This document shows, in pieces, positions 13,279-27,527 of a stretch of 64,000 nucleotides of DNA (positions within the stretch are counted from its first letter, which is position 1; every line of letters begins with the position of its first letter). The DNA is from Panulirus ornatus (lineage: Eukaryota; Arthropoda; Malacostraca; Decapoda; Palinuridae). A program made the translations under genes and the position numbers. The notes below the pieces were generated by a model. The model searched no databases and was not told the origin of the DNA. It saw only the letters and a list, made by a program, of their open reading frames with translations. The stretch lies in assembly GCF_036320965.1 (NCBI RefSeq), contig NC_092270.1, forward strand, positions 22,184,940-22,248,939. The letters are read 5' to 3'.

Positions 13279-13790
13279 CAACAGGTCGCAGTGGTGTGCA
13301 TGATCTAGTATAGCATAAAACCACGAGGAAAATGAAACACGATAAGTTCCCAAGTGCACTTTCGTGCAATAATCACATCGTTAGGAGAAATATAAGAATG
13401 AGATAGAAGACATAGAACAGTTGGTTGATATATATGGAAGAGACGTAGCTAAGACGCCACTGGAAAGCAAACGTTACCATCCGGTGAAAAAGATGGAGTT
13501 GAAAAAAGATTTTGAGCAACCGGAGTCTGAACATGCAGGAGGGTGAGAGGCGTGCACGAAACATAGTGAATTGGAACGATGTGATATACTGGGATCGACG
13601 CGTTGTCCATGGACTGAACCAGGGCATGTGAAACGTCTAGGGTAAACCATGGAAAGGCGTGTGGGGCCTGGATGTGGAAAGGGAGCTGTGGTTTCGGTGC
13701 ATTACACATGACAGCTAGAGACTGAGTGTGAACGAGTGTGGCCTTTCTCCGTATGTGTCCGGGTGCTACCTCGTTAACGTTGTATCCTCC
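13277..13790 (+). mobile_element. Dispersed repeat fragment (decapod-type, unclassified)
   Basis: Non-tandem sequence containing aagttcccaagtgcacttt near 13348 and ctgaacatgcaggagggt near 13528, and ending with the core gctacctcgttaacg at 13765. From memory, near-identical wording is very common in decapod genomic sequences; I cannot verify this. The gctacctcg core is shared with the fragments at 23536, 33720 and 51545. It may be two abutting elements (about 13277-13470 and 13470-13790). Minus-strand frames of 84-116 codons here have no recognised domain. Element class is unknown. Confidence 0.55.
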
Positions 13791-14473
13791 GCAAAACATA
13801 CCCTGTATGCTGATGACATATATATCTCATTGTTTCTCTTCTTTATATATCAACAAGTATAAGTGTTGTCTTATATTTTATGTATTCTGCTTTTGTCTTG
13901 CGCCTGGCAGCAGCGTCTGGCATGGGCCTGGCGGCGCCGCGGGCCCAGAGTGTCGCACGGTGGGTCTGGCGTCCGGCAGGTCATGTCCCGCGAAGTTTTG
14001 GTCTTGTAGATAGTGATGCTCTTGCCTCCCTCCCTCCTTCCCTCCTTCCTTCCCCACACGGTAGTAAAGTTGCCTGGCGACTCCCTCTTATTTGTCTCTA
14101 CACGCCCCTTGCCACCAGCCACGCCCCTTTCCACCAGCCACGCCCCTTCCCATCAACACACGCCCTCCCGTTAGCCATCCCGCCCCTCCAACGCCTCCTA
14201 CAAGCTCTCGGTTCTCCTCCAACTCAGTGTCTATATCTATAGCCTTGGTTACCCCTGTCTGCCACTCCTCACCCTCTCCCAACACTCCCACGACGCCCCC
14301 CCGCCGCGCCCTCACCACCACACCTATGATAGCCCCACCACATCCACGCCCCCCCCACCGCCACCAGATGTGTCCCCCACTTGAGGTAAAACTTTAATAC
14401 GTCGAGAAATGTCATGTCTGCTCAACTCCCTCCACCAGGAAAACGAGGATGATTCGCCAGGGAGGAGGAGGAG

Positions 14474-14474
<1 letters not shown>
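13791..14474. other. GC-rich, pyrimidine-rich unassigned sequence
   Basis: GC-rich patch at about 13910-13990; (CCTT/CCCT)n-like run at 14028-14055; loose repeats of the word ccacgcccctt at about 14100-14170; C-rich to 14370. Long frames on both strands reflect skewed composition. No gene recognised. Confidence 0.45.
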
Positions 14475-14522
<48 letters not shown>

Positions 14523-14612
14523 GTGGCCAGGAAGGAGGAGGAGCCCTCAGAACACACACACACACACACATATGTGGCCAGAAATACATATATCATTCCT
14601 CACACACATACA

Positions 14613-14669
<57 letters not shown>

Positions 14670-14690
14670 GTGTGTGTGTGTGTGTGTGTA
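14475..14690. repeat. (CA)n tracts with duplicated flank and terminal (CA)n-(TG)n palindrome
   Basis: (CA)n at 14475-14519, 14552-14570 and 14600-14664. The first two are each followed by tatgtggccag, and ggaggaggagccc precedes each of these two tracts, so a tract-plus-flank block was duplicated. The third tract passes through tatatg into (TG)n at 14669-14689, an inverted repeat with arms of about 22 nt. Confidence 0.93.
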
Positions 14691-14844
14691 TTGGAAGAGA
14701 TATAGGATTTTATGGATATATGCCAATGACGAATATAAACTAAGTTTCTATACCAAAAGTTAAGATAATAAGTTACAGAGAAATACAAGGGAGAGCGAGG
14801 CGCTGTAGGATGATCTGGTAAAGTGGATGAAAAGTGAAGAACGA

Positions 14845-14955
<111 letters not shown>

Positions 14956-15000
14956 GAGCTAGGGGTGAGGGGGAGTTAAAAAAGAATTAGGCCCGGAAGT

Positions 15001-15134
15001 AGAGGGGAGGGGAGGGGAGAGAAGGAGAGGGGATAGGAGGGGAGAGGAGGGGAGAGGAGGGGAGAGGAGGGGAGAGGAGGGGAGAGGAGGGGAGAGGAGG
15101 GGAGGGGAGAGGAGGGGAGAGGAGGGGAGGGGAG
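15001..15134. repeat. Purine-only minisatellite (ggggagagga type)
   Basis: About 130 bp made of 5-10-bp ggggagagga and gggga words, with a single pyrimidine interruption (gataggagg). Nearly pure purine on the plus strand. Confidence 0.93.
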
Positions 15135-15224
15135 CGTGGTGTGTGGATGGGGAAGATTAGACCCTACCAGGCTTCATTACTTGACGTCAAATATCTTCAG
15201 ATGATAAAAATAAGTATCTGAGTT

Positions 15225-15228
<4 letters not shown>

Positions 15229-15289
<61 letters not shown>

Positions 15290-15313
15290 AGGGAGGGTTG
15301 GAGGGAGGGAGGG
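15229..15313. repeat. (GA)n followed by (GGGA)n
   Basis: GA dinucleotides to about 15283, then gggagggagg words to 15313, interrupted by ttgga. Confidence 0.97.
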
Positions 15314-15458
15314 AGGTTCGTTCATGTGTTGCGTAAAGAGTATGAGGGGAAGACAATGCTAAGCCGAGCACATCGACTGCAGAGCAACAAATTAATGAGT
15401 TTGTTTTCATCAGAGGATAACTGTCTGGTCGATGTATATATATATGTGACGTATATAT

Positions 15459-15565
15459 ATGTGACGCAAGGTTCTGTGCCACGGTCGATCATGTGACGCA
15501 AAGGTCTGTGTCACGGTTGATCATGTGACGCAAGGTTCTGTGTCACAGTCGATCATGTGACGCAT
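15459..15565. repeat. 32-bp minisatellite, about 3.3 copies
   Basis: Word gtgacgcaaggttctgtg recurs at 15461, 15493, 15525 and 15557 (last partial). Preceded by a shorter tatatatatgtgacg duplication. Confidence 0.92.
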
Positions 15566-15920
15566 CTCTTCCACATTTTTCTCGTGTTTGAACCCAGTGT
15601 TCATATTTTTCTCTTGCCACACACTCTCTTCCTTCAACCATTCATCACTTTATCTTGACCTCTCGTTTATCAGCTATTCATTATCACCTTATCTTGACCT
15701 TTCCTTTATCAAGTAACAGTCTACTTCACTTCATCATCCTTCACGTCTTCATAATATTCACATACATCATGTTTTCTTGCCACTTCTCTTCCATCCTTTG
15801 CTTCCAGCTCCCCACATCTCTGGGACAGAGCGCCTCATTACGCCACATCCTTCTCATTTACGATTTCTGGAAGATATTGAAGGATTGATTCCCTGTGACA
15901 CACCTCAGTCCCTCCCAATC
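15566..15920. other. Unassigned pyrimidine-rich sequence
   Basis: Contains a loose duplication (atcaccttatcttgacct-like words near 15643 and 15685). No gene recognised. Confidence 0.5.
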
Positions 15921-16095
15921 CCTGCCACTACCACTACCTACACCACACGAAGTTCTGCCACTACCACTACCCACACCACACGAAGTTCTGCCACCACAAC
16001 TACCCACACCACACTAAGTTCTGCCACTACCACTACCCACACCACACTAAGTTCTGCCACCACAACTACCCACACCACACCAGGTCCTGCCACCA
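15921..16095. repeat. 33-bp minisatellite, about 5.3 copies
   Basis: Unit of 33 bp beginning ctgccactaccactaccc at 15922, 15955, 15988, 16021 and 16054. Its in-frame reading gives a Thr-rich peptide, which could be mistaken for a mucin-like protein. Confidence 0.95.
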
Positions 16096-16175
16096 TTCTC
16101 TCACAACACATTAGTGTACTTGTAGTTCCGCCCTACAAAGGCGACAGCAAAGAACACCTCCAAACTCTTCCCCAC

Positions 16176-16450
16176 CCACACAACACCAGACCACGCCCAC
16201 TAACTCCGCCCCACCCACACAACAACAGACCACGCCCACTAACTGCCACACAACACCAGACCACGCTCACTAACTCCCACACAACACCAGACCACGCCCA
16301 CTAACTCCGCCCCACCCACACAACACCAGACCACGCCCACTAACTCCTCCTCACCCACACAACACCAGACCACGCCCACTAACTCCTCCTCACCCACACA
16401 ACACCAGACCACGCCCACTAGCTCCCACACAACACCAGACCACGCCTCGC
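16176..16450. repeat. 39-bp / 29-bp minisatellite, about 8 copies
   Basis: Unit beginning ccacacaacaccagacca, mostly 39 bp, with shorter copies lacking about 10 bp (a cctcctcac-type block). Internal deletion variants are interspersed. Confidence 0.93.
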
Positions 16451-16550
16451 CCTTCATAGTAAGTCGTGGATGTGTTAAAACTTTCTTGAAAATATCTCAG
16501 AGGGAAAGAAAGTACCATCATCATAGTTGGAAATATATGGTATCAGTTAG

Positions 16551-16605
16551 TTGTGGTGGTGAGGTTGTGGTGGTGATGTTGTGGTGGTGAGGTTGTAGCT
16601 GTTGT
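16551..16605. repeat. GTG-rich short repeat
   Basis: Word gtggtggtga followed by ggttgt or tgttgt repeated about three times. Confidence 0.8.
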
Positions 16606-16760
16606 TTGTTATGGTCGTGTTAGTGTGGGTTGTGTTAGTAATGATGTAGATGGTGTTAGTGGTGCTGGGTTTATGAAACTGTAGAAACGTAGATGAAGTT
16701 CTACACAAGTCCCACTCGCCTCGCCTCAATACCCCACACCAGCAGGTCCCTAACTGACAC

Positions 16761-16883
16761 AAGAACGCACCACAAACGTTTGTAAGAACGCACCACAAAC
16801 GTTTGTAAGAACGCACCACAAACGTTTCCAAGAACGCACCACAAACGTTTGGAAGAACGCACCACAAACGCTTGGAAGAACGC
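16761..16883. repeat. 23-bp minisatellite, about 5 copies
   Basis: Unit of 23 bp beginning aagaacgcaccacaaacg at 16761, 16784, 16807, 16830 and 16853, with a truncated sixth. Confidence 0.94.
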
Positions 16884-18192
16884 TGTGCTCCAGAAAGCGA
16901 CTCACTCACACTCAACCCAACATGAACAAGAAGGCTTCCTGGTTCTCTCTTATACTTGACCGTCACTTGTTCAGCCTCAGAACAGCAGGTACCCCACACT
17001 CTGGTCTCTCAGCACCAGTTCCTCGACAAGAAATAACTTAAACCTTTGTCCAGGAAATAACTTCCACCTCCCTATACCCCACTCACTCTCGCCCCATTAA
17101 CGCCCTACTATATCAACTCGTAAATATATTCTCACAGTGGGGTTTTTTTCCCCCGTTCTCCATCACCTTGACCTCTACAGGACTCCGGTCTAGGTCATCA
17201 TTTCCCCTCTAGTTGACCCCAGTTGTTCCCAAGCTTTCTGTACATCAGCTCACCACCGCCACTGTACCCTGGAGACTTGTCAACATACAATCTATTCCTT
17301 AAAACCGATGATGCTTCAAGTCCATCCAACCACAGATCCGTAGCCATGACCTACGTATACAAAGACAAGGAAATTGAGCATAAATAATCAAGTTTTTCAT
17401 TATGTAAATGAAGCAGGTCAGTGTCAGACACAGACGATGGGTTTCGCCTGGTCCTTGTACTGCAGACAAAGGACGTGGGTTTCCTCCTTTCAAGAAATAT
17501 CTTGGCTCTGCTTTCGCAAACTTTGCCGATTTTCTTTTATCCTTACTGCCCAAGATGCCTCCAACGCTTCTGGCATAATTTGGCGTAAGGCACTTGTCTC
17601 CAAACTTCCCACCACTAGTCTCCCATCTTTAATCTCCTTGAATCTCCTCTTTTATCCCAGCCACAATGAGCCATGAGATCAGTAAATGAATTTAACCTCA
17701 ATACTTTCTCTCTACGTTTGATGTCCTTCACGTTTTCTTTAGGAACATACACACTTTATTATGTACTACTATGCTAAAATCATTTTCATACGACACATCT
17801 GCAGATAACACAAGTCATAAGATGAATCTCGTCCATAATTCTGTTCACCAGGACACCACTCACGCCCCAGCTGATCATCATCACTGTTGGGGATATTCAA
17901 ATGTGGATCAGTGAGTACACCCACCACTCAGACTCTTCCAGTCTCTCGTATATGAAGCAGCCTTCAGTCGCAAGCTATCTTCATCAACACCTCCAGGCGC
18001 CTTCCTCTATCTATCATAGATTTCTTAGACTTACAACCACACTCTCAACACTCGAGTGCTAGATGTAAGCCATCATCATCATCATTATCATGAAATAACT
18101 TTAATGAAGATGGTTCATTCTTCCAACGAATCTTCTGCATCGTATCATCTCTTCTTCCTGGTACAAGGCAAGCTGTTGCCTCTATACGTAAG
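16884..18192. other. 1.3 kb of unassigned sequence
   Basis: Includes a T7C5 junction near 17143-17155 and a cat-repeat near 18072-18088. A 100-codon plus frame around 17374-17676 and an 84-codon minus frame at 17299-17553 overlap on opposite strands; neither has a recognised domain. Confidence 0.45.
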
Positions 18193-19859
18193 TGGTTCGC
18201 CTGTCCTCGTGGTTCTCTTGTCCTCGTGGTTCTCCTGTCCTCGTGGTTCTCCTGTCCTCGTGGTTCTCTTGTCCTCGTGGTTCTCCTGTCCTCGTGGTTC
18301 TCCTGTCCTCGTGGTTCTCCTGTCCTCGTGGTTCTCCTGTCCTCGTGGTTCGCCTGTCCTCGTGGTTCTCCTGTCCTCGTGGTTCGCCTGTCCTCGTGGT
18401 TCTCCTGTCCTCGTGGTTCTCCTGTCCTCGTGGTTCGCCTGTCCTCGTGGTTCGCCTGTCCTCGTGGTTCTCCTGTCCTCGTGGTTCGCCTGTCCTCGAG
18501 GTTCTCTTGTTCTCGTGGTTCTCCTGTCCTCGTGGTTCTCCTGTCCTCGTGGTTCTCCTGTCCTCGTGGTTCGCCTGTCCTCGAGGTTCTCTTGTTCTCG
18601 TGGTTCTCCTGTCCTCGTGGTTCTCCTGTCCTCGTGGTTCTCCTGTCCTCGAGGTTCTCCTGTCCTCGTGGTTCTCCTGTCCTTGTGGTTCTCCTGTCCT
18701 CGTGGTTCTCTTGTCCTCGAGGTTCTCCTGTCCTCGTGGTTCTCCTGTCCTCGAGGTTCTCCTGTTCTCGTGGTTCTCCTGTCCTCGTGGTTCTCCTGTC
18801 CTCGTGGTTCTCCTGTCCTCGTGGTTCGCCTGTCCTCGTGGTTCGCCTGTCCTCGTGGTTCTCTTGTCCTCGTGGTTCTCCTGTCCTCGTGGTTCTCTTG
18901 TCCTCGTGGTTCGCCTGTCCTCGTGGTTCTCTTGTCCTCGTGGTTCTCCTGTCCTCGTGGTTCGCCTGTCCTCGTGGTTCTCCTGTCCTCGTGGTTCTCC
19001 TGTCCTCGTGGTTCTCTTGTCCTCGTGGTTCGCCTGTCCTCGTGGTTCTCTTGTCCTCGTGGTTCTCCTGTCCTCGTGGTTCTCTTGTCCTCGTGGTTCT
19101 CCTGTCCTCGTGGTTCGCCTGTCCTCGTGGTTCTCCTGTCCTCGTGGTTCTCCTGTCCTCGTGGTTCTCCTGTCCTCGTGGTTCTCTTGTCCTCGTGGTT
19201 CTCCTGTCCTCGTGGTTCGCCTGTCCTCGTGGTTCTCCTGTCCTCGTGGTTCTCCTGTCCTCGTGGTTCTCTTGTCCTCGTGGTTCGCCTGTCCTCGTGG
19301 TTCTCTTGTCCTCGTGGTTCTCCTGTTCTCGTGGTTCGCCTGTCCTCGTGGTTCTCCTGTCCTCGTGGTTCTCCTGTCCTCGTGGTTCTCCTGTCCTCGT
19401 GGTTCTCTTGTCCTCGTGGTTCGCCTGTCCTCGTGGTTCGCCTGTCCTCGTGGTTCTCCTGTCCTCATGGTTCTCCTGTCCTCGTGGTTCGCCTGTCCTC
19501 GTGGTTCTCCTGTCCTCGTGGTTCTCCTGTCCTCGTGGTTCTCTTGTCCTCGTGGTTCGCCTGTCCTCGTGGTTCTCTTGTCCTCGTGGTTCTCCTGTCC
19601 TCGTGGTTCTCTTGTCCTCGTGGTTCTCCTGTCCTCGTGGTTCTCCTGTCCTCATGGTTCGCCCGTCCTCGTGGTTCTCCTGTCCTCGTGGTTCTCCTGT
19701 CCTCATGGTTCTCCTGTCCTCGTGGTTCTCTTGTCCTCGTGGTTCTCTTGTCCTCGTGGTTCTCTTGTCCTCGTGGTTCGCCTGTCCTCGTGGTTCTCCT
19801 GTCCTCGTGGTTCTCCTGTCCTCGTGGTTCGCCTGTCCTCGTGGTTCTCCTGTCCTCGC
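18193..19859. repeat. 17-bp minisatellite, 98 copies
   Basis: Unit of 17 bp, tggttctcctgtcctcg, over 1,667 bp (98.06 units). Variation is confined to a few sites: ctcctg/cgcctg/ctcttg and cgtgg/cgagg/catgg. No stop occurs in any of the three plus frames or in two minus frames, so five overlapping ORFs of 428-610 codons arise automatically. Confidence 0.99.
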
Positions 19860-20982
19860 AAATACCAAGTTATACACATTTGTGAATATTTATCACAGCA
19901 GTTGACATAGTATCAGGCCACAATGATACGTTCAACCATCTGGGAAAAGTCAAAAGCTTTTAGAATATTTTAACAAATGCGATAAGAGAGGAAGTCTCAT
20001 GAAGCGCTTGTAGTACTCGACCGCTCGTTCTTCAGAGGTCAGAGGTCATCCCGAGGTCAAACTAGCTGGAATACATGGATTGCCAAGAGGTAGGCAGACG
20101 AAGAAGAGCTGAAGGAACTTAGATGGAAAAAGACGTGTCTGAAGTCACTCAAAATTTGCGTTGATCCAAAATCGATATGAAAAAAAAGAAGCGAAAGATA
20201 TCGACTTCCTCGTCAGTTTCCAGTACCTGGACACCAGTGTGTCTTCCAGTCTGGCTTCTCCTGGATTCCTGGACTGTTCTGCACCATTGCTGCCTCCATC
20301 AATTGTCTCTGTCAATTGTTGAAAACTTTGATTATAAAAATGAAACTGAATTCTGTATTCTTTTACATTTTCTAAACTTATTTTCTTTTCATTTGATGTG
20401 AGGACAGACTCCTACATTGTTAGTAGGGAAATGTTTATATATAAGCTTCAATAGTGGTAACAATATGGTAATTAAAACTTAGCAGATCATGGTAATGGCT
20501 TTCCTTAATTGATGGTATTAATAATGATAGTTAGTAGTTGAGGTTCTACGAGGCGATAGCCTTACAAACTGCCGACGACACCTTCACTTAACTAGCGGTG
20601 ATAGTTTTGATGTTCACTGGCTACAGTTTTGTTAGATAACGTTATCTTTCGTATCTGAGGATGTAAAAACATCACTAGCTAAACAGGATATGGCTCTGAT
20701 CTGTCCAGCAGCCCCAGATAAATTCGGGACCACAAATTTTCAAACTAAGTGGATGAAACTATGTCGTGTGTCAATATGAAAACAAGAAGAAGAGTTTTAT
20801 AGATCAAAGGGGAATGACCATCTGCCATATTATGAAGCGAGGTGGGTATGTCATAAGAGATAATGGTAATACGTAAAGCCTGAAGGCCGTTATAACTCCG
20901 TTGGCTGAAGTTCATTATAGGAGGAACGAACTTCGTGGTCCACAAGTGCGTCTTTGTGTGGTGGAGGAGGATGCGGTCGCTC

Positions 20983-20984
<2 letters not shown>
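19860..20984. other. 1.1 kb of unassigned sequence
   Basis: No tandem array or element recognised; AT-rich from about 20320. Confidence 0.45.

Positions 20985-21061
<77 letters not shown>
20985..21061. repeat. (GA)n microsatellite, about 77 bp
   Basis: Uninterrupted GA dinucleotides. Confidence 0.99.
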
Positions 21062-21063
<2 letters not shown>

Positions 21064-21379
21064 GGGTGATGCAATACCCATAGTACCTAGCATACTGAGC
21101 ATATAAAGTCAGATATACCATATCTGAAGGTATACAAGCAGAACCAGGGGGTGTGTATTCGATCCTCTATTAAGGATCGCGTATTAAAGAAGATCAAGCA
21201 GGAGTGGTGGTGGTGTGTGTGTATAGCCTTGTGTGCAGGTGTTACGTGCCTGATACTTGATACAGAGGAAGATCAGAAGCGGTCAAGATGCTTCCAGGGA
21301 AAACGTGGTCCACATCTCTGTGGCTGATTGGATAAGCATAGCTTTAGGAACGCCAGAAATATGCTTTTCTTTTTTGCAG
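21062..21379. other. Unassigned sequence ending in a splice-acceptor-like site
   Basis: No gene recognised. The last 20 bases (ttttctttttttgcag at 21364-21379) form a textbook polypyrimidine tract plus AG. Confidence 0.5.
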
Positions 21380-21606
21380 CTTATCCCACGTCGTCCAGGT
21401 CGCCCAGGTCGTCCAGGTACTCCAGGTAGAGAAAGGTTTCAGAGGGTATTTTCAGGTCAACGTTCTATCTCAGGTCCAAATACATACAGGTCTGGGCTTT
21501 GTCCCAGTACTTACAGGTCAAAACTTTGTCCCAGGTCGAAGTCCTTTCAGGTCAAAGCTGTATTTCAGGTTCCAGCATTTCCAGGGGTTCCAGCAGCTCT
21601 CGTATA
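21380..21606 (+). CDS. Possible exon with short Gly-X-Y run (weak)
   Basis: Directly after the acceptor-like ttttttgcag, one plus frame is open to a TAG near 21604 and starts with a short collagen-like run containing GRPGRPGTPG (four triplets). After that the frame is Ser/Arg/Pro-rich and shows no family. The same stretch is a loose tandem of caggt words (about 12 in 190 bp), so the Gly-Pro run can equally be a repeat artefact. No partner exon was found. Confidence 0.15.
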
Positions 21607-23263
<1,657 letters not shown>

Positions 23264-23404
23264 TCAGAGATAACTCTCCACCACACCAGAGATAACTCTC
23301 TCTCCACCACACCAGAGATAACTCTCTCTCCACCACACCAGAGATAACTCTCTCTCCACCACACCAGTTACAGATATAACTCTCTCTCCACCACACCAGT
23401 TTAC
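23264..23404. repeat. 28-bp minisatellite, about 5 copies
   Basis: Unit of 28 bp beginning agagataactctctctcc; the first copy is shortened to 24 bp and the last two have a diverged junction. Confidence 0.92.
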
Positions 23405-23535
23405 ATTTTTCCCAAAAACTTGATTGGGAAAATCTCAAGGAAAACACGTCATGAACTAAGATGATTCAAATGTCCAAAACCCTTTAGTGATATACATAGA
23501 CAGGTAGCATAAATGTTTTCATTTTATTCTATTAT

Positions 23536-24448
<913 letters not shown>

Positions 24449-24613
24449 TTACCCAGCCATCATGATAACAAGATAAGACTTACCCAGCCATCATGGTAAC
24501 AAGATAAGACTTACCCAGCCACCATGATAACAAGATAAGACTTACCCAGCCATCATGATAACAAGATAAGACTTACCCAGCCATCATGGTAACAAGATAA
24601 GACTTACCCAGTC
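24449..24613. repeat. 31-bp minisatellite, about 5 copies
   Basis: Word acccagccatcatgataac recurs every 31 bp from 24451; gataagactt links the copies. Confidence 0.93.
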
Positions 24614-24699
24614 ATCATTACGAGCACAGAAGATGGTAGACTCAGCAAGGAGACGTTACTAACGAATTCAGAGTTATTTACAAGTGTTATACAGTAACG

Positions 24700-24780
24700 A
24701 GGATACAGAGTAGATAGAGAGTAGATACAGTAGAGATACAGAGTAGATATAGTAAAGATACAGAGCAGATGCAGTGGAGA
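24700..24780. repeat. Short imperfect repeat of gatacagagta words
   Basis: Purine-rich words gatacagagtagata and gatacagtaga alternate about every 11-22 bp. Confidence 0.7.
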
Positions 24781-25063
24781 AGTTGATGTCTTCTGATAAT
24801 ATATTAGCTCATCCAAAGTGACAGAAGATAACGACACACATCATGGATGACAAACTGCTGTTGACATCTGCTGTTGATGTATCATCGCCCGAGATGATCT
24901 AGTCATGAAAAAAATAGAGTGATCGGAAGAGATTAATGGCGCTACAGTAAGTAGCAGGGTCAGTCTTCTGGCGTGGAGGGCCAACTCCCCAGACTCCAGT
25001 CATGCGGAGGACATATTGGGTTAGCTTCAACACACGTGAAGGAAAAGTACATAATGATTCAAG

Positions 25064-25068
<5 letters not shown>

Positions 25069-25161
<93 letters not shown>

Positions 25162-25241
25162 TATCTACCTATCTATCTATCTACCTATTTATTCATCTCT
25201 ATCTATCCATCTATCTATCTCTATCTATCCATCTATCTATC
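25069..25241. repeat. Compound (CT)n-(TATC)n microsatellite
   Basis: CT tract to about 25159, then imperfect ctat/ctatc tetranucleotides to 25241. Confidence 0.98.
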
Positions 25242-25712
25242 ACACGGCCTGGGGCTGCGCTCCTTCCAGTAGAAGGGAAATATTGGCTCCTTTTAAGCGA
25301 GATGTTCCTTGACGAACCCCCCCCCCCCCCTCCCCATACATACAGCGTTGCCAAAGGCGACATTTCACTTCAACATAGACGTATAAATAGATATTTACAT
25401 CATCAATATAAGTGTTTGTTTGAGCCAGATGGAGCCAAGTGTCACTAAGATAAATCTAAGTAAGGTTACTTAAGTGATCAACAAGACCTCGAGTTATATC
25501 ACCATGAAAAGATATATCCTGTTACCTAAATCTATCACATCAATTTTTTATGTATTTCATTTTGTCTCAGATCTTTAACCTTCTTCAAGATGTCTTTATC
25601 ATTTATTCTAAATTAATTTGTAGTTTACTGGTATGTTAAACACATCTGGCCACCACTAGAGTTGTGGAGCTGGGGGTCAATATCTGGTCCTACCCAACAC
25701 ATCATTACTCTT
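25242..25712. other. Unassigned sequence with C-run
   Basis: A C-run of about 14 lies at 25317-25330. No gene recognised. Confidence 0.5.
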
Positions 25713-26777
25713 GCCATGATCATAAACCTCACATATTACCATCATGATCATAAACCTCACATATTACCATCATGATCATAAACCTCACATATTACCACCA
25801 TGATCATAAACCTCACATATTACCATCATGATCATAAACCTCACATATTACCATCATGATCATAAACCTCACATATTACCATCATGATCATAAACCTCAC
25901 ATATTACCACCATGATCATAAACCTCACATATTACCATCATGATCATAAACCTCACATATTACCACCATGATCATAAACCTCACATATTACCATCATGAT
26001 CATAAACCTCACATATCACCATCATGATCATAAACCTCACATATTACCATCATGATCATAAACCTCACATATTACCATCATGATCATAAACCTCACATAT
26101 TACCATCATGATCATAAACCTCACATATTACCATCATGATCATAAACCTCACATATTACCATCATGATCATAAACCTCACATATTACCATCATGATCATA
26201 AACCTCACATATTACCATCATGATCATAAACCTCACATATTACCATCATGATCATAAACCTCACATATTACCATCATGATCATAAACCTCACATATTACC
26301 ATCATGATCATAAACCTCACATATTACCATCATGATCATAAACCTCACATATTACCATCATGATCATAAACCTCACATATTACCACCATGATCATAAACC
26401 TCACATATTACCACCATGATCATAAACCTCACATATTACCACCATGATCATAAACCTCACATATTACCACCATGATCATAAACCTCACATATTACCATCA
26501 TGATCATAAACCTCACATATTACCATCATGATCATAAACCTCACATATTACCACCATGATCATAAACCTCACATATTACCATCATGATCATAAACCTCAC
26601 ATATTACCACCATGATCATAAACCTCACATATTACCATCATGATCATAAACCTCACATATTACCATCATGATCATAAACCTCACATATTACCATCATGAT
26701 CATAAACCTCACATATTACCACCATGATCATAAACCTCACATATTACCACCATGATCATAAACCTCACATATTACCA
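25713..26777. repeat. 28-bp satellite-like array, 38 copies
   Basis: Unit of 28 bp including atgatcataaacctcacat; 38 units fill this span exactly. The main polymorphism is accatcatg versus accaccatg, which comes in runs rather than at random. Confidence 0.98.
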
Positions 26778-27107
26778 CCATTAATCATACACCACATATC
26801 ACCGTACCATGACTGTAAACCTCACATATTACCATCATGATCATAAACCTCACATATTACCATCATGATCATAAACCTCACATATTACCACCATTAATTA
26901 TACACCACATATCACCGTACCATGACTGTAAACCTCACATATTACCACCATTAATTATACACCACATATCACCGTACCATGACTGTAAACCTCACATATT
27001 ACCATCATGATCATAAACCTCACATATTACCACCATTAATCATACACCACATATCACCGTACCATGACTGTAAACCTCACATATTACCACCATTAATCAT
27101 ACGCCAC
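26778..27107. repeat. 57-bp composite array derived from the 28-bp unit
   Basis: Ordinary 28-bp units alternate with a diverged partner containing accattaatcatacaccac and accgtaccatgactg, giving composite units of about 57 bp repeated about four times, with a few plain 28-bp units inserted (about 26819-26885 and 26997-27025). Confidence 0.93.
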
Positions 27108-27527
27108 ATAATGAGCTCCACATATGTGGGTCAACGAGCAACGTGATCAACGTGGGCCGACGTTAAACATTATTCAATAAACTCGTTTAGCCATAAGGCA
27201 CTAACGATGGTCCTCAGACGTCAAGAAGACCCCATCAACCAACCCTGATAAAGACCATTATACCTCGGACTTTTCCTATGAATTTCGCCTCTATGAGCAC
27301 CCGTTTTCTAACACCTTCTTGCCTTCAGGAATTCGGATATCATAATAGCTCTACTGAAGTATGTGAATAAGGGTCTTAATCGCCTGCTTCCTTATATAGG
27401 TTCGTAGATGGCGACTTTATTGCCCCTTAGACTCGGTAATGGCTGGTCGTCAGTCCTGTTCTACCAAGGAAGATGGAATAATGGCTTATGTTCATCATTT
27501 TATTTACATACTGAGTGATGCCCCGGT
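27108..27527. other. Unassigned sequence
   Basis: Single-copy-looking; nothing recognised. Confidence 0.45.

Noticed and set aside
15777..16304. Thr-rich mucin-like protein
   Set aside because: The Thr-rich part is exactly the 33-bp repeat and the 29/39-bp repeat; no signal peptide or non-repetitive domain.
18045..19910. Overlapping 400-610-residue ORFs on both strands
   Set aside because: They all read the same 17-bp array in different frames.
25713..27107. CRISPR array (28-bp direct repeats)
   Set aside because: Units are contiguous with no unique spacers, and the window is eukaryotic. The same holds for the other arrays with units of 28-33 bp.
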